A stretch of 64,000 nt of DNA. Origin: JACPDH01 sp041671505. GTDB lineage: Bacteria > Acidobacteriota > Thermoanaerobaculia > Gp7-AA8. Position 1 is the stretch's first letter. The number at the start of each line of letters is the position of its first letter. The DNA is taken from assembly GCA_041671505.1 (NCBI GenBank), contig JBAZBK010000003.1, positions 1-64,000 of the forward strand. The letters run 5' to 3'. The notes under the pieces are model-generated. The model saw only the letters and a program-made list of their open reading frames with translations, did no database searches and was not told the origin of the DNA. Position numbers and translations under genes: made by a program. Shown here in pieces: positions 1 through 8,720 of the stretch.

Positions 1-13
1 CTCATGTCTGCGC

Positions 14-93
14 GCGGCGCGAAGCGCCGCCGTGGATCAGGCTGGTTGGAAGTTCAGGGCCGCCTTCGGCGGCGCGCAGGCAGGAGTGCCTGC
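14..93. repeat. Three consecutive GC-rich hairpins
   Basis: Three perfect inverted repeats follow one another: arms at 14-20/24-30 with loop GAA, 59-64/68-73 with loop TTC, and 76-82/87-93 (GCAGGCA/TGCCTGC). They lie upstream of the M1 peptidase gene and resemble the REP-like hairpin at 8456-8503. They could end transcription of a gene to the left of the window or be mobile palindromic elements; neither is shown. Confidence 0.6.
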
Positions 94-166
94 GCCACAC
101 AAATCGAGGTGACGTTTCTGATTCGTTCCCCCCGGCGCCTTGCGCAATGCCCGCCGCGGCGTGACG

Positions 167-2107
167 ATGAACACGATGCGGTCTCCACGACGGCTGACCG
201 GGCGACTCGCCCTCGCGCTCTGCGCCTTCGTCCTACTGACGGGCGCGCGGCTGCATCCGGCGCGGCCGGTGCCCGCGCCGCCGAGGATTGCGCCGGCGGA
301 CGCTCACAGTTACGCGAACGGCGACGCGGTCGCGGTGCGCCACGTCGAGCTCGACCTCACGGTCGACTTCGACCGGAAGCAGCTTCGCGGCAGCGCGACG
401 CTCGAGATCGAGAATCGAACCGGGGCGCGCGAGCTCGTGCTCGACACGCGCGGGCTCGCGATCGAACGAGTGACGCTCGGCGACGGCTCGATCGCCGGGT
501 TCTCGTTAGGCGCGAACGATCAGGTCCGCGGTCGTCCTCTCGTGGTCGCGATCGCTCCCGGAACCAGGGAGGTGAAGGTCGATTACACGACGAGCCCCCT
601 GGCGGACGGGCTTCACTGGATGACTCCCGCGCAGGCGGGGCAGGCGACGCCGTATCTCTATTCGCAGAACGAGCCGATCGACGCGCGCAGCTGGATTCCG
701 ATTCACGACTCGCCGCAGCTCCGGATGACGTGGAGCGCGACCGTGCGCGTGCCGCCGCAGTTCATGGCGGTGATGAGCGCGGCGGGCAACGAGCGCGAGA
801 GGAGGCCCGATGGCGTCTATCACTTCGACATGCGGCTGCCGGTGCCGGCGTACCTGATCGGTCTCGCAGTCGCCGACCTCGAGTTCCGCGAGATCGACGC
901 GCGAAGCGGCGTCTACGCGGCTCCCGCGCTCGTCGATGACGCCGCGAGGGAGCTCGCGGTCGTCCCCGCGATGATGACCGCGGCGGAGCGGATCGCCGGG
1001 CCGTACCGCTGGGAGCGCTACGACATCGCGATCATGCCGCCGTCGTATCACCTCGGGGGGATGGAACATCCGCGGCTCAACTTCATCAACCCGTCGTTCA
1101 TCTCGGGCGACGGCTCCCTGGTTTCGCTGATCGCGCACGAGCTCGCGCATTCCTGGTCGGGCGATCTCGTGACGAACGCCACCTGGAACGATCCGTGGCT
1201 CAACGAGGGCGTCACCGTCTGGCTCGAGCGGCGGATCATGGAGGAGCTCTACGGGCGCGACTTCGAGGAGATGCTCGCCTTCAACGGTGCGGCATCGCTC
1301 CGCGGCTACCTCGACGCGGTCGGCGCGACGCATGCCGACACGCGGCTGCATCTCGACTTCAACGGGCGCGATCCGAATCTCGTCTTCACGTCGATCGCCT
1401 ACGAGAAGGGAGGATCGTTCCTGCGCACGATCGAGAGCGCCGTGGGGCGCGAGGCGATCGACCGCTTCATGCGCGCCTACTTCTCTCGATACGCCTTCCA
1501 ATGGATGGACGCCGCGGGGTTTCTGACGGTGGTGCGCGCGGAGCTGGTGAAGGGCGTTCCAGCCATGGAGAGCGCTCTGCAACTCGATGCGTGGGTTTTC
1601 GGGCCGGGGCTTCCCTCGAACGCACCTGTCGTCACGTCGCTGCGCTACGCCACGGCCGAGCGCGAGGTGGTGCGGTTCCGCAGCGGCGTCGCGCCCTCGA
1701 ATCTCGATACGTCGGGATGGAGCGCGCTCGAGTTCATCTACTTCCTGCGGTGGTCTGACAGCGCGACGATGTCGACCAGAATGGGCGCACTCGACGCCGC
1801 GTTCGGGTTCAGCAACACGAGAAATCTCTCGTTGCTGCTTCGATGGTCGTTCTGGGTCGCGACGCTTCGCTACTCACCGGCGTGGAGCGCGATGGAGCGC
1901 TACCTGATGTCGAGCGGCTCGACCGCAGGCCTTTCGACAGTCTACGGCGCGCTCCTCAACGCAGGGGAGCGGACGAGGGCGCTTGCGATTTACGGCCGCG
2001 CCAGGCCGCGCTACCACCCCTTCGTTCAGGCGAGCCTCGATCAGTTGTTGTTAGGCCCGGGCCGTGTGGCGGAGCCGGCGAGGAGCGTTCCGGAGACGAA
2101 GCAGTGA
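167..2107 (+). CDS. M1 family metallopeptidase (aminopeptidase N / LTA4 hydrolase-like)
   Basis: Predicted exported zinc metallopeptidase of 646 residues. The N terminus has a basic stretch and a hydrophobic segment (about residues 12-27), fitting a signal peptide or anchor. An N-terminal beta domain is followed by the M1 exopeptidase signature GGMEH (297-301), the zinc motif HELAH (324-328) and the third ligand Glu347 in WLNEG. The C-terminal part looks helical. ATG at 167 is preferred over an upstream in-frame TTG at 140 because it places the hydrophobic segment near the N terminus. Family members remove N-terminal residues from peptides; the substrate is unknown. It stands alone, read away from the hairpin cluster at 14-93. 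Confidence 0.88.
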   Translation: MNTMRSPRRLTGRLALALCAFVLLTGARLHPARPVPAPPRIAPADAHSYANGDAVAVRHVELDLTVDFDRKQLRGSATLEIENRTGARELVLDTRGLAIERVTLGDGSIAGFSLGANDQVRGRPLVVAIAPGTREVKVDYTTSPLADGLHWMTPAQAGQATPYLYSQNEPIDARSWIPIHDSPQLRMTWSATVRVPPQFMAVMSAAGNERERRPDGVYHFDMRLPVPAYLIGLAVADLEFREIDARSGVYAAPALVDDAARELAVVPAMMTAAERIAGPYRWERYDIAIMPPSYHLGGMEHPRLNFINPSFISGDGSLVSLIAHELAHSWSGDLVTNATWNDPWLNEGVTVWLERRIMEELYGRDFEEMLAFNGAASLRGYLDAVGATHADTRLHLDFNGRDPNLVFTSIAYEKGGSFLRTIESAVGREAIDRFMRAYFSRYAFQWMDAAGFLTVVRAELVKGVPAMESALQLDAWVFGPGLPSNAPVVTSLRYATAEREVVRFRSGVAPSNLDTSGWSALEFIYFLRWSDSATMSTRMGALDAAFGFSNTRNLSLLLRWSFWVATLRYSPAWSAMERYLMSSGSTAGLSTVYGALLNAGERTRALAIYGRARPRYHPFVQASLDQLLLGPGRVAEPARSVPETKQ

Positions 2108-2248
2108 GGGAGATGCGGATTTCGGAATGCGGAATGAAGCCGAAGTTAGAAGTTAGAACGGTGAATGTTGAATCCAGAAATGGGCTCAAGCGTGCCCTTT
2201 CTGAGTTCTCAATTCATCGTTCCGCGTTTTGCCTTCCGCGTTTCGCGT
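2108..2248. repeat. Convergent intergenic spacer with degenerate short words
   Basis: The spacer between the M1 gene and the oppositely oriented phosphatase gene is AT-richer than its surroundings. It contains loosely repeated words such as GGAATGCGGAATG on the left and complementary-looking TTCCGCGTTTTGCCTTCCGCG on either half of the right side, with weak dyad symmetry around 2190. It is a degenerate version of the intergenic elements at 4784-4885, 26866-26960 and 28990-29166 and may act as a bidirectional terminator. Confidence 0.4.
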
Positions 2249-2692
2249 TTACAGCTCCTCCAGGAACCTCGCGAAGTTCTCGTTGAACAGCGCTCCCGCG
2301 CGGCGTTCGCGGATTTTCGACACGACCTCCCGGCCAGGCATCCCGAGCTTCTGCATGATCAGCCCGGCGACGAGCGCGGAGCGGTTGAAGCCCATGCCGC
2401 AATGGGAGAGGACGCGGTGGCCCGACGTGATCAGCGAGGCGCCGAGCGTTCCGATCGCATCGAGCTTGGCGAGGTTCGGGAGCTCCTCGTCGTGGATCGG
2501 GAAGTAGAGATAGAGGATCGAGTTCGGCATCGTCGGAATACCGTGGTCGACGTCCCCTTCGAGGTCGATCACGACGTTGACCTTGCGGTCGTGGATCGGC
2601 TCCCAGCTGTGGATCGCGGGCGAGATGAACAAGTGCCCCGCCTCGTCGAGTTGGAAAAGCGTGGTCTTTCTGTAAGCGTCGAGCTCGCTCAT
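2249..2692 (-). CDS. Dual-specificity/tyrosine-type protein phosphatase domain protein
   Basis: 147-residue cytoplasmic protein starting at MSELDAYRK. It carries the cysteine phosphatase P-loop HCGMGFNRS (H-C-x5-R-S) about two thirds along, and an upstream Asp-rich stretch (DLEGDVDHGIP) that could supply the general acid. The size fits the small atypical dual-specificity phosphatase fold. An upstream ATG in frame (2785) would run through the mqnA start region, so the inner ATG is chosen. It is divergent from mqnA, with about 100 bases between starts. The substrate (phosphoprotein, phosphoinositide or other phosphate ester) cannot be told from sequence. Confidence 0.75.
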   Translation of the reverse strand: MSELDAYRKTTLFQLDEAGHLFISPAIHSWEPIHDRKVNVVIDLEGDVDHGIPTMPNSILYLYFPIHDEELPNLAKLDAIGTLGASLITSGHRVLSHCGMGFNRSALVAGLIMQKLGMPGREVVSKIRERRAGALFNENFARFLEEL

Positions 2693-2792
2693 GCGCTGCT
2701 CCCTCGTCAGGTTGAACTGCGAAGTCGAATCGTGAATGATTGGTTTCGGGCCTTCAAGCATCTGCCACGCAGGCTTCCGGGGCAAGACACAA

Positions 2793-3632
2793 TTGAACTA
2801 CGCACTGATTTCGTTCCTTAACGCCAGGCCCCTCTGGTGGGGGCTGACGCACTCGCCCGAGCCGGGAGAGGCATTCCAGTTCGCCTCGCCCGCGCGCTGC
2901 GCCGACCTCATCGCGGGCGGCAATGCTGCCCTTGCGCTGATTCCCGCGATCGAAATGCTCCGCATTCCGGGCGTCGTCGCACTCCCGCAGCTCTGCATCG
3001 CGTCGCAGACCGAAGTGCGCAGCGTGCTGCTCGTGTCGAAGGTGCCGCTCGAGGAGATCCGCAGCGTGGCGCTCGACCCGAGCTCGCGCACTTCGGTGAC
3101 GCTCGCGCGGATCCTGATCGGCGAGCGGCTCGGGCCGAAGGATTTCGCCGCGGTGAAGTTCGATCCGGTCGAGGCGTCGGAGCTGCTGCGACTCGAAGGC
3201 CACGACGCCGCGGTGGTCATCGGAGATCGCGCGCTCCAGGTCTCACGCGAGCTTCCCGCGTCTGCGAAGCACCGCTACGACCTCGTCTCCGAGTGGAACG
3301 CCCTCTTCGGCGAGCCGTTCGTCTTCGCCCTCTGGGCGGGGAGCCGGGCCGCAATCGACGCAGGTCTCGGCGGGCGGAGCCCGGAGCAGCTGGTCGCGCG
3401 CCTCGTCGAGAGCCGCGAGTACGGTCTCTCGCAGATCGACACGATCGCCCGCGAGGCCTCGGGCGAGCTTGCCCTTCCCTTCGGCGAGCTGGTCGAATAT
3501 TTCCGCTCCGCGCTGCATTACGAGTTCGGCAGCCGGGAACGCTCCGCGCTTGCGCGCTTTTACGCGCTCGCCGCAAAATACCGGCTCATCGACGAGGGAC
3601 GAGAGATCGAATGGCTGATCGAGCCGCAGTGA
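2793..3632 (+). CDS. mqnA: Chorismate dehydratase, futalosine menaquinone pathway
   Basis: MqnA converts chorismate to 3-[(1-carboxyvinyl)oxy]benzoate, the first committed step of futalosine-type menaquinone synthesis. The 279-residue product has the family start (MNYALISFLNARPLWWGL) and the periplasmic-binding-protein-like SARCADLIAGGNAALALIP and DPSSRTSVTLARIL blocks that line the ligand pocket. TTG at 2793 gives the expected N terminus; an ATG at 2736 would add 19 atypical residues. The 3' end overlaps mqnC by 22 nt, so the two genes are probably translationally coupled. Confidence 0.88.
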   Translation: MNYALISFLNARPLWWGLTHSPEPGEAFQFASPARCADLIAGGNAALALIPAIEMLRIPGVVALPQLCIASQTEVRSVLLVSKVPLEEIRSVALDPSSRTSVTLARILIGERLGPKDFAAVKFDPVEASELLRLEGHDAAVVIGDRALQVSRELPASAKHRYDLVSEWNALFGEPFVFALWAGSRAAIDAGLGGRSPEQLVARLVESREYGLSQIDTIAREASGELALPFGELVEYFRSALHYEFGSRERSALARFYALAAKYRLIDEGREIEWLIEPQ

Positions 3633-4744
3633 GCGCCATCCTCCGCAAGGCAGTTGCGGGGACGAGAATCACCGACGAAGAAGCGGTCACGCTGCTTCGC
3701 GACGGCGAGCTGCTCGAGCTCGGCGCGGCCGCGAACGCGATCCGGAACCGCCTCAACGATCCGAAGGTCGTGACTTACATCGTCGATCGCAACATCAATT
3801 ACACAAACGTCTGCGTCTACAAGTGCAAGTTCTGCGCGTTCTACCGGAAGCCGGGCGACCCCGAGGGGTACCTGCTGTCGAAGGACGAGCTTCGCCAGAA
3901 GATCCAGGAGACGGTCGACCTTGGTGGGACCGGCGTGCTGCTGCAGGGTGGCGTTCACCCCGACCTGCCGCTCGAGTACTACGAGGACGTCCTCAACTGG
4001 ATGCGCGAGGAGTTCCCTGACGTTCACCGGCATGCCTTCTCGGCGCCGGAGATCCTCTTCATCGCCCGGATCACGAAGAAGCCGCTCCGTGAGGTGATGG
4101 AGAAGCTCATCACCGCGGGGCTGCAGTCGGTGCCGGGGGGCGGCGCTGAGATTCTCGTCGACAGCGTCCGGCTCGACTCGCTTTCGTACCCGAAGGCGTC
4201 GACGAAAGGGTGGGTCGACGTCCACCGCGTGGCACACGAGCTCGGGCTCCGCACGACGGCGACGATGATGTTCGGCATGGGGGAGACGCTCGAGGATCGG
4301 GTGGAGCACCTCCGTGTCGTGCGCGACCTGCAGGACGAGACGAAGGGCTTCACGGCGTTCATCGCCTGGACCTTCCAGAACGAGAACACCGAGATGACCG
4401 AGATCCCGCCGGAGAGCGGGTTCGAGTATCTGAGGACGCAGGCGGTGGCGCGGATCTACATGGACAACGTCCGGTCGATCCAGTCGTCGTGGGTGACCCA
4501 GGGGCTCGGCATCGGCCAGCTGGCACTCGAGTTCGGCGCGAACGACATGGGCTCGATCATGATCGAGGAGAACGTGGTCGCTGCCGCGGGCGCACGGAAC
4601 CACGTCACGACCGACGAAATGAAGCGCCTGATCCGCGCCGCCGGCTACGAGCCGGTACAGCGCCTGACGCTCTACCAGGGGTTTGTCGACGGCGAAACAG
4701 GTGTGAGGGTGGGGCGGGAGGCTGGCGCGTTGCCGTCGACTTGA
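3611..4744 (+). CDS. mqnC: Cyclic dehypoxanthine futalosine synthase (radical SAM)
   Basis: MqnC is the radical SAM enzyme that cyclises dehypoxanthine futalosine on the way to menaquinone. The 377-residue protein has the cluster motif CVYKCKFC (Cys68, Cys72, Cys75), the preceding VTYIVDRNINYTN block characteristic of MqnC rather than MqnE, and a GGxGVLLQGGVHP-like glycine-rich SAM segment. ATG at 3611 lies inside the end of mqnA. The pair implies that the organism respires with menaquinone; mqnB, mqnD and the prenyltransferase steps are not in this window. Confidence 0.92.
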   Translation: MADRAAVSAILRKAVAGTRITDEEAVTLLRDGELLELGAAANAIRNRLNDPKVVTYIVDRNINYTNVCVYKCKFCAFYRKPGDPEGYLLSKDELRQKIQETVDLGGTGVLLQGGVHPDLPLEYYEDVLNWMREEFPDVHRHAFSAPEILFIARITKKPLREVMEKLITAGLQSVPGGGAEILVDSVRLDSLSYPKASTKGWVDVHRVAHELGLRTTATMMFGMGETLEDRVEHLRVVRDLQDETKGFTAFIAWTFQNENTEMTEIPPESGFEYLRTQAVARIYMDNVRSIQSSWVTQGLGIGQLALEFGANDMGSIMIEENVVAAAGARNHVTTDEMKRLIRAAGYEPVQRLTLYQGFVDGETGVRVGREAGALPST

Positions 4745-4748
4745 GCGG

Positions 4749-4762
4749 TAACACCGGTGTTA
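4749..4762. promoter_or_regulatory. Perfect 14-bp palindrome after mqnC
   Basis: TAACACCGGTGTTA is a perfect palindrome starting 5 bases after the mqnC stop. It may be a protein-binding site or simply part of the terminator region that continues at 4784. Confidence 0.4.
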
Positions 4763-4783
4763 AGTCGTTGCAGCGTCTCGGTT

Positions 4784-4885
4784 TTCTTCATTCGTCATTC
4801 TTCATTCGACATTCTTCATTTCGGTTTCCGCTCGATTCCGAAAACCGAAATGAAGAATGTCGAATGAAGAATGAGGAATGAAGAA
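4784..4885. repeat. 44-bp inverted repeat built from tandem ATTCTTC words; probable terminator
   Basis: Arms at 4784-4827 and 4842-4885 are complementary over 44 bases with a single mismatch, around a 14-base loop. Each arm is itself a degenerate tandem array (CATTCTTCATTCGACATTCTTC and its complement). It separates mqnC from the rpsF operon on the same strand and would form a very stable RNA hairpin, so transcription termination is the simplest role. Confidence 0.75.
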
Positions 4886-5005
4886 GTAGGACGGCCCTGC
4901 CGGCGTCACGACCGTTCTCCGGAATAAACCTCCATCCATTACAATTACCAGCCGTTTGCGGGCCCGGCGCCTCCGGGTGTTTCTTACAATCTGCCTACTC
5001 CTTGG

Positions 5006-5022
5006 GTCCCGCGAAGCGGGAC
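5006..5022 (+). promoter_or_regulatory. rpsF leader hairpin
   Basis: GTCCCGC-GAA-GCGGGAC is a perfect 7-bp hairpin with a GNA-type loop, ending about 14 bases before the Shine-Dalgarno AGGAGG of rpsF. Two TACAAT hexamers (4938-4943 and 4985-4990) lie upstream as possible -10 elements, without a convincing -35. S6:S18 complexes are known to bind leader hairpins in other bacteria, so this is a candidate autoregulatory site. Confidence 0.4.
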
Positions 5023-5046
5023 TCCTTTAGGCCAGAAGGAGGTCTC

Positions 5047-5526
5047 ATGAGGACTTATGAAGTCCTGTCCCTAGTTTCCCCCCAACTCAGTGAGACGGAA
5101 GTCACCGATCTTCTGACGGAGTTTCGTGGTGTCGCGGAAAAAAGCGGCGCGAAGCTCATCAGTGAAGATTTCTGGGGACGCCGTCGTCTCGCCTACCCGA
5201 TCGAAAAGGTGACGGAAGGCAATTACCACCTCTGGGTCTTCGAGGCGGGATCGGACGAACTGTCCGAGCTCGACCGCAAGATGAAGAACTCGGACAAGGT
5301 GATGCGCCACATCATCGTTCGTGTCGATCTGATGCAGAAGCGGGCTGCCAAGCTCGCCGCGCGCAACCCGAAGAAGGTTCGCGTTTCTGCACAGCCGGCC
5401 GCTGCGGTCGTGGCTGCGCCTGTCGTCGAGCCGGCTCCTGTCGTCGAGCCGGCGCCTGTTGCCGAGCCCGAGGCTGTCGTGGCACCGGTCGTCGCGGAGG
5501 CTGCGGCTGAGCCCGCAGCCGAATAA
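5047..5526 (+). CDS. rpsF: 30S ribosomal protein bS6 with Pro/Ala/Val/Glu-rich tail
   Basis: bS6 binds bS18 on the platform of the 30S subunit. The first ~100 residues match the family (MRTYEVLSLVSPQLSE, then WGRRRLAYPIEKVTEGNYH and RHIIVRVD). Beyond residue ~115 the protein extends in a low-complexity tail with VVEPAPV repeats, giving 159 residues against the usual 95-130. The start has a strong Shine-Dalgarno (AGGAGG, 5038-5043). First gene of rpsF-rpsR-DUF2232-rplI. Confidence 0.95.
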   Translation: MRTYEVLSLVSPQLSETEVTDLLTEFRGVAEKSGAKLISEDFWGRRRLAYPIEKVTEGNYHLWVFEAGSDELSELDRKMKNSDKVMRHIIVRVDLMQKRAAKLAARNPKKVRVSAQPAAAVVAAPVVEPAPVVEPAPVAEPEAVVAPVVAEAAAEPAAE

Positions 5527-5544
5527 CGAGGGAGGAACCAGACT

Positions 5545-5850
5545 ATGTCGAACACTTCACCTGGCTCAGGACCCCGTCGCAGCGGCCCCGGCGGAGATCG
5601 CGGCGGCGCGCATGGCGGCGGAGGCAAGAAGAAGTTCTTCTACCGCCGCAAGAGAGTATGCAAGTTCTGTGTCGAGAAGCTCGAGTACATCGACTTCAAG
5701 GACATCAAGCTGCTGCAGCAGTTCATCCCCGAGCGCGGAAAGATTCTTCCCCGTCGCATTTCGGGTACCTGCTCGCTGCACCAGCGTAAGCTCCAGATTG
5801 CCATCAAGCGTGCCCGCACGATGGCGCTGATCCCGTTCTGGACGGACTGA
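5545..5850 (+). CDS. rpsR: 30S ribosomal protein bS18
   Basis: 101-residue bS18. A Gly/Ser/Arg-rich N-terminal extension (about residues 1-30) precedes the conserved core with YRRKRVCKFC, IDFKDIKLLQQFI, RGKILPRRISGTC and KRARTMALIPF. The CKFC pair could bind zinc as in some bS18 proteins. It starts 18 bases after rpsF, behind a GGAGG Shine-Dalgarno. Confidence 0.96.
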   Translation: MSNTSPGSGPRRSGPGGDRGGAHGGGGKKKFFYRRKRVCKFCVEKLEYIDFKDIKLLQQFIPERGKILPRRISGTCSLHQRKLQIAIKRARTMALIPFWTD

Positions 5851-5857
5851 TCGAACG

Positions 5858-6856
5858 ATGAACGGCGCGGAGACCGGGACTCCCGGTCCGTTGGAGATGA
5901 GCGCGCCGGGCCGCTTCCGGACAGCAGTCGGAATCGCGGTCCACGCGCTGCTCGTCTCACTGACGGTGCTCCCGCCGCTCACGCTATTCGTACCGGCCAT
6001 CGTGCTCAGCGCGGCGTTCCGGTACGGGCAGAGGGCGGCGAGGCTCGTCCTCGTCGTCACGGTCACGGTGATGCTCCTCGGTTCCCTCGCAGGAGGGAGC
6101 GAGGCCTCACTGGCGGGCTTCACGGCCGCGGGCCTTCTGGTCTTTCAAATTGGTTTTCCCGCGCTGCTGCTCGCGCAGCACGCGGAACGGCGGATCCCCT
6201 CGGGGCAGGCGTTCCTGGCGACGTTCGGTATGGCGTTGCTCGGCGTCGTGGTGGTCGAGGGGATCATGCGAATCGCGTGGGGCCATTCGCCCTACGCCGG
6301 CTTCGTTGCAGAAGCCGGTTCGGTCTTTGATCAGGCAATCGCGATGAACGCGCAGCTTCCGAAGGAGTATCTCGGGATGATGCGCAAGGTTGGCGACGTG
6401 ATCGTCGCCTCGTTCCTCCCGGCGGTCATCACGGCAAACACGGCGATCATGTTTCTCGTCGGCGTGGTGATGATCCCGCGGCTGAAGCGGGGCGATCCGG
6501 AAGCGGTGCAGTACAAGCTCCGCTTTTTCGCGCTCCCCGACTGGGTGCTCTTGGCCTTCATCGTCTCGGGCCTCTCTCCGTTTGCGGAGGGACAGCTCAG
6601 GACGGCGGGGCTCAACGTGCTCGCGATCGTCGCCCTGCTCTACTGGGTGCAGGGCCTCGCAGTGGTGAGGATGCTGATGTCGAGGAGCCCGGTCGGCTTT
6701 CTCGCCTCGGCTCCCGCGTTCGTGCTGCTGGGGCTCGTGTCGTTCAACCTGGTCGGCATGGCGGTCCTGTTTCTCACTGGTTTATTCGACAGCTTTTTCG
6801 ATTTTCGGAACTTGAAGCGAAAGGAAGACTCCGATGAAAGTGATCTTGACGGATGA
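5858..6856 (+). CDS. DUF2232 (YybS-like) polytopic membrane protein
   Basis: 332-residue integral membrane protein with about eight hydrophobic segments (for example residues 26-46, 50-60, 66-90, 110-130, 190-210, 230-250, 260-280 and 290-320) and no obvious catalytic motif. The position between rpsR and rplI is the usual place of the DUF2232/YybS family in several phyla. It starts 7 bases after rpsR and its last 23 bases overlap rplI, so it is co-translated with the ribosomal proteins. Function unknown. Confidence 0.8.
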   Translation: MNGAETGTPGPLEMSAPGRFRTAVGIAVHALLVSLTVLPPLTLFVPAIVLSAAFRYGQRAARLVLVVTVTVMLLGSLAGGSEASLAGFTAAGLLVFQIGFPALLLAQHAERRIPSGQAFLATFGMALLGVVVVEGIMRIAWGHSPYAGFVAEAGSVFDQAIAMNAQLPKEYLGMMRKVGDVIVASFLPAVITANTAIMFLVGVVMIPRLKRGDPEAVQYKLRFFALPDWVLLAFIVSGLSPFAEGQLRTAGLNVLAIVALLYWVQGLAVVRMLMSRSPVGFLASAPAFVLLGLVSFNLVGMAVLFLTGLFDSFFDFRNLKRKEDSDESDLDG

Positions 6857-7295
6857 GGTTCGGGGCCTCGGCGGACGCGGCGAAGTCGTCAGCGTCAAGG
6901 ACGGCTACGCCCGCAATTTCCTGATCCCGAAGTCGCTCGCGCGCGAAGCGACGCCCGGCAACCTGAAGGCTGCCGAGCACGAGCGGAAGAAGTGGGCCGC
7001 TCTGAGCGCCAAGGAAAAGGACGCGGCACAGCTCGCGGCCGATAAGATGACGGAGCTCAAGCTCGTGATCAGCAAGCGTGCCGGCGACGAAGGAATGCTC
7101 TTCGGGTCGGTCACGGCGAGCGAAATCGCCGATCTGCTTGCGGCCCAGGGGCTCGACATCGACAAGCGCAGGATCGACATCGATCACCCGATCAAGTCGC
7201 TCGGCACTCACGAGGTGGAGGTTCGCTTCCACCGCGAAGTGAGCGCCAAGGTGACGGTCGAGGTCCACGCGCTCGGCGCGGACGAGCAGAAGTAA
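6834..7295 (+). CDS. rplI: 50S ribosomal protein bL9
   Basis: 153-residue bL9, a two-domain protein that reaches out from the L1 stalk base. The N-terminal domain is typical (MKVILTDEVRGLGGRGEVV, GYARNFLIPKSLA), followed by a long connecting helix (residues ~45-75) and the C-terminal rRNA-binding domain (LFGSVTASEIADLL, IKSLGTHEVEV). It begins within the end of the DUF2232 gene. A strong hairpin (7329-7351) follows the stop by 33 bases and closes the operon. Confidence 0.96.
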   Translation: MKVILTDEVRGLGGRGEVVSVKDGYARNFLIPKSLAREATPGNLKAAEHERKKWAALSAKEKDAAQLAADKMTELKLVISKRAGDEGMLFGSVTASEIADLLAAQGLDIDKRRIDIDHPIKSLGTHEVEVRFHREVSAKVTVEVHALGADEQK

Positions 7296-7328
7296 GCGCG
7301 TCACGCCACGGCGATCGAAACATTTTTG

Positions 7329-7359
7329 CGGCGGCCGCCCTGCGGCCGCCGTATTCTTT
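7329..7359 (+). terminator. Intrinsic terminator after rplI
   Basis: CGGCGGCCGC-CCT-GCGGCCGCCG is a perfect 10-bp GC stem (7329-7338/7342-7351) followed by TATTCTTT, a modest T-rich tail. It ends just before the methyltransferase start. Confidence 0.75.
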
Positions 7360-7367
7360 GGTGCGCA

Positions 7368-8441
7368 ATGAGTGACGAACGCTTCATCGAGACGCCCCCG
7401 GCCGGGCTCGAAGGCTGGCGTGAGGTCTGGCGCGACGATCGTCGTTATCCGCCGCGCGCCGGCTTCGTCGCCAGACTCCTGCGGAAGCTCGCGGCGATCC
7501 TCCTGCGCGCTTCGGGCGAGCCGGTGCGGCAGCGCGACTTCAATCTCGCGCTGCTCGAGCTGACGACCGACCTGCGGACCGACCTCAAGGGGGTCGAGAC
7601 GAATCTCGCCCGCGACCTCGCGGCCCACGTCGCCCGCATGGACGAGCTCGTGCCGATCGCCGTCAGGCGCGGCGACGCGCTCGTCGCCGCGGTCGACCGG
7701 AAAGTCGAAGGCGTCTCGGCCCGCCTCCGTGACCTGACGAATCCTTCCGCTGGCGAAGCGCTTCCCGCCGCCGCGCGTGCCGACTTCGTCTACCGCCGCC
7801 TCGAGGAGGCGCTCCGCGGCAGCGAGAGCGACGTGCGCGAGTCGGCGAAGCACTACCTCTCATATCTGAAGGACGGCGCCCCCGTCGTCGACGTCGGCTG
7901 CGGGCGAGGCGAGCTCCTCTCGCTCTGCCGCGACGAAGCGATCGCCGCGAAGGGATTCGACACGAACGAGCGCTCGGTGGCCGATCTCGTCGCGAAGGGT
8001 CTCGACGCGTCGGTCGGCGCGATCCCCGGCTGCCTCGCTTCACTCGCCCCCCGCTCGATCGGAACGCTCGTTGCGATGCACGTGGTCGAGCACCTTCCCG
8101 CCGATCTCCTCTTCGACCTCTTTACCGAGGCGTCGCGGACCGTTCGTCCCGGGGGGCACTTCGTGATCGAGACGCCTAACGCGTCGTCGCTCGTCGTGAG
8201 CTCGACGGAGCTCTGGAAAGATCCGACGCACCTCGGGCCGCGCCACCTGGCCGCGCTCGTCACGCTCGGCCGCGAGGCTGGATTCGACGTCGCAGAGGCG
8301 ACGACCGCCGCGCCGTTCCCGGAGAGCGACACGATCCAGGTTGCGAAGGATGCGTCGCCGGAGGTCAGACAGCTGGTCGCGCGGCTCAACACGCTCCTCT
8401 ACGGCGACCAGAACCTCCGGGTCGTTCTGAGAAGGCGTTAG
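7368..8441 (+). CDS. SAM-dependent methyltransferase with N-terminal coiled-coil region
   Basis: 357 residues. The first ~130 are amphipathic and probably alpha-helical (LLELTTDLRTDLKGVETNLARDL). The C-terminal domain is a class I methyltransferase: motif I VVDVGCGRGE (about 178-187), the post-I acidic residue in GFDTNE, MHVVEHLP (motif of the UbiE/WbdD type) and GGHFVIETPN. The arrangement resembles methyltransferases of polysaccharide or O-antigen loci (WbdD-like), but no sugar genes adjoin it here. The target is unknown. Confidence 0.75.
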   Translation: MSDERFIETPPAGLEGWREVWRDDRRYPPRAGFVARLLRKLAAILLRASGEPVRQRDFNLALLELTTDLRTDLKGVETNLARDLAAHVARMDELVPIAVRRGDALVAAVDRKVEGVSARLRDLTNPSAGEALPAAARADFVYRRLEEALRGSESDVRESAKHYLSYLKDGAPVVDVGCGRGELLSLCRDEAIAAKGFDTNERSVADLVAKGLDASVGAIPGCLASLAPRSIGTLVAMHVVEHLPADLLFDLFTEASRTVRPGGHFVIETPNASSLVVSSTELWKDPTHLGPRHLAALVTLGREAGFDVAEATTAAPFPESDTIQVAKDASPEVRQLVARLNTLLYGDQNLRVVLRRR

Positions 8442-8455
8442 GGCGACGATCGGTC

Positions 8456-8503
8456 GTGGCGGAGGCCTCCGGCCTCCGCGCAACGGCCGGAGGCCGTTGC
8501 CAC
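8456..8503. repeat. Compound REP-like hairpin
   Basis: Outer arms GTGGC (8456-8460) and GCCAC (8499-8503) enclose two inner hairpins: GGAGGCC-TCC-GGCCTCC (8461-8477) and CAACGGC-CGGAG-GCCGTTG (8481-8499). It begins 14 bases after the methyltransferase stop, so it can terminate that transcript; the style matches the hairpins at 14-93. Confidence 0.6.
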
Positions 8504-8704
8504 AACTGCCCGCGATCCTGGTTGCACGAGGTGCATCTGCGCTGGCTGTTTCCAGGAACCGGGGCAATCGCCACGATGACGATCGTTACGCACGCCGATC
8601 GGCATGGAACATCTTTCAATCGCCAGCGTAAGGATTTCCGCGCAGTGCCGTCGGCGTGACGAGGAATTCTTCGCAAACCGTTGAGGCGCCTGACTCTCCG
8701 CCAT

Positions 8705-8720
8705 TGGCAAATCACTTGCA
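8705..8720 (+). promoter_or_regulatory. Sigma54 (-24/-12) promoter for the sorting-signal protein
   Basis: TGGCAAATCACTTGCA matches the sigma54 consensus TGGC-N7-TTGC with exact spacing. Transcription would start near 8732, leaving a leader of about 230 bases before the ATG at 8961. The 200 bases upstream hold the short dyad TGCAC-GAG-GTGCA (8523-8535), a possible activator site. Four further matches with the same geometry lie within 8.6 kb. Confidence 0.75.
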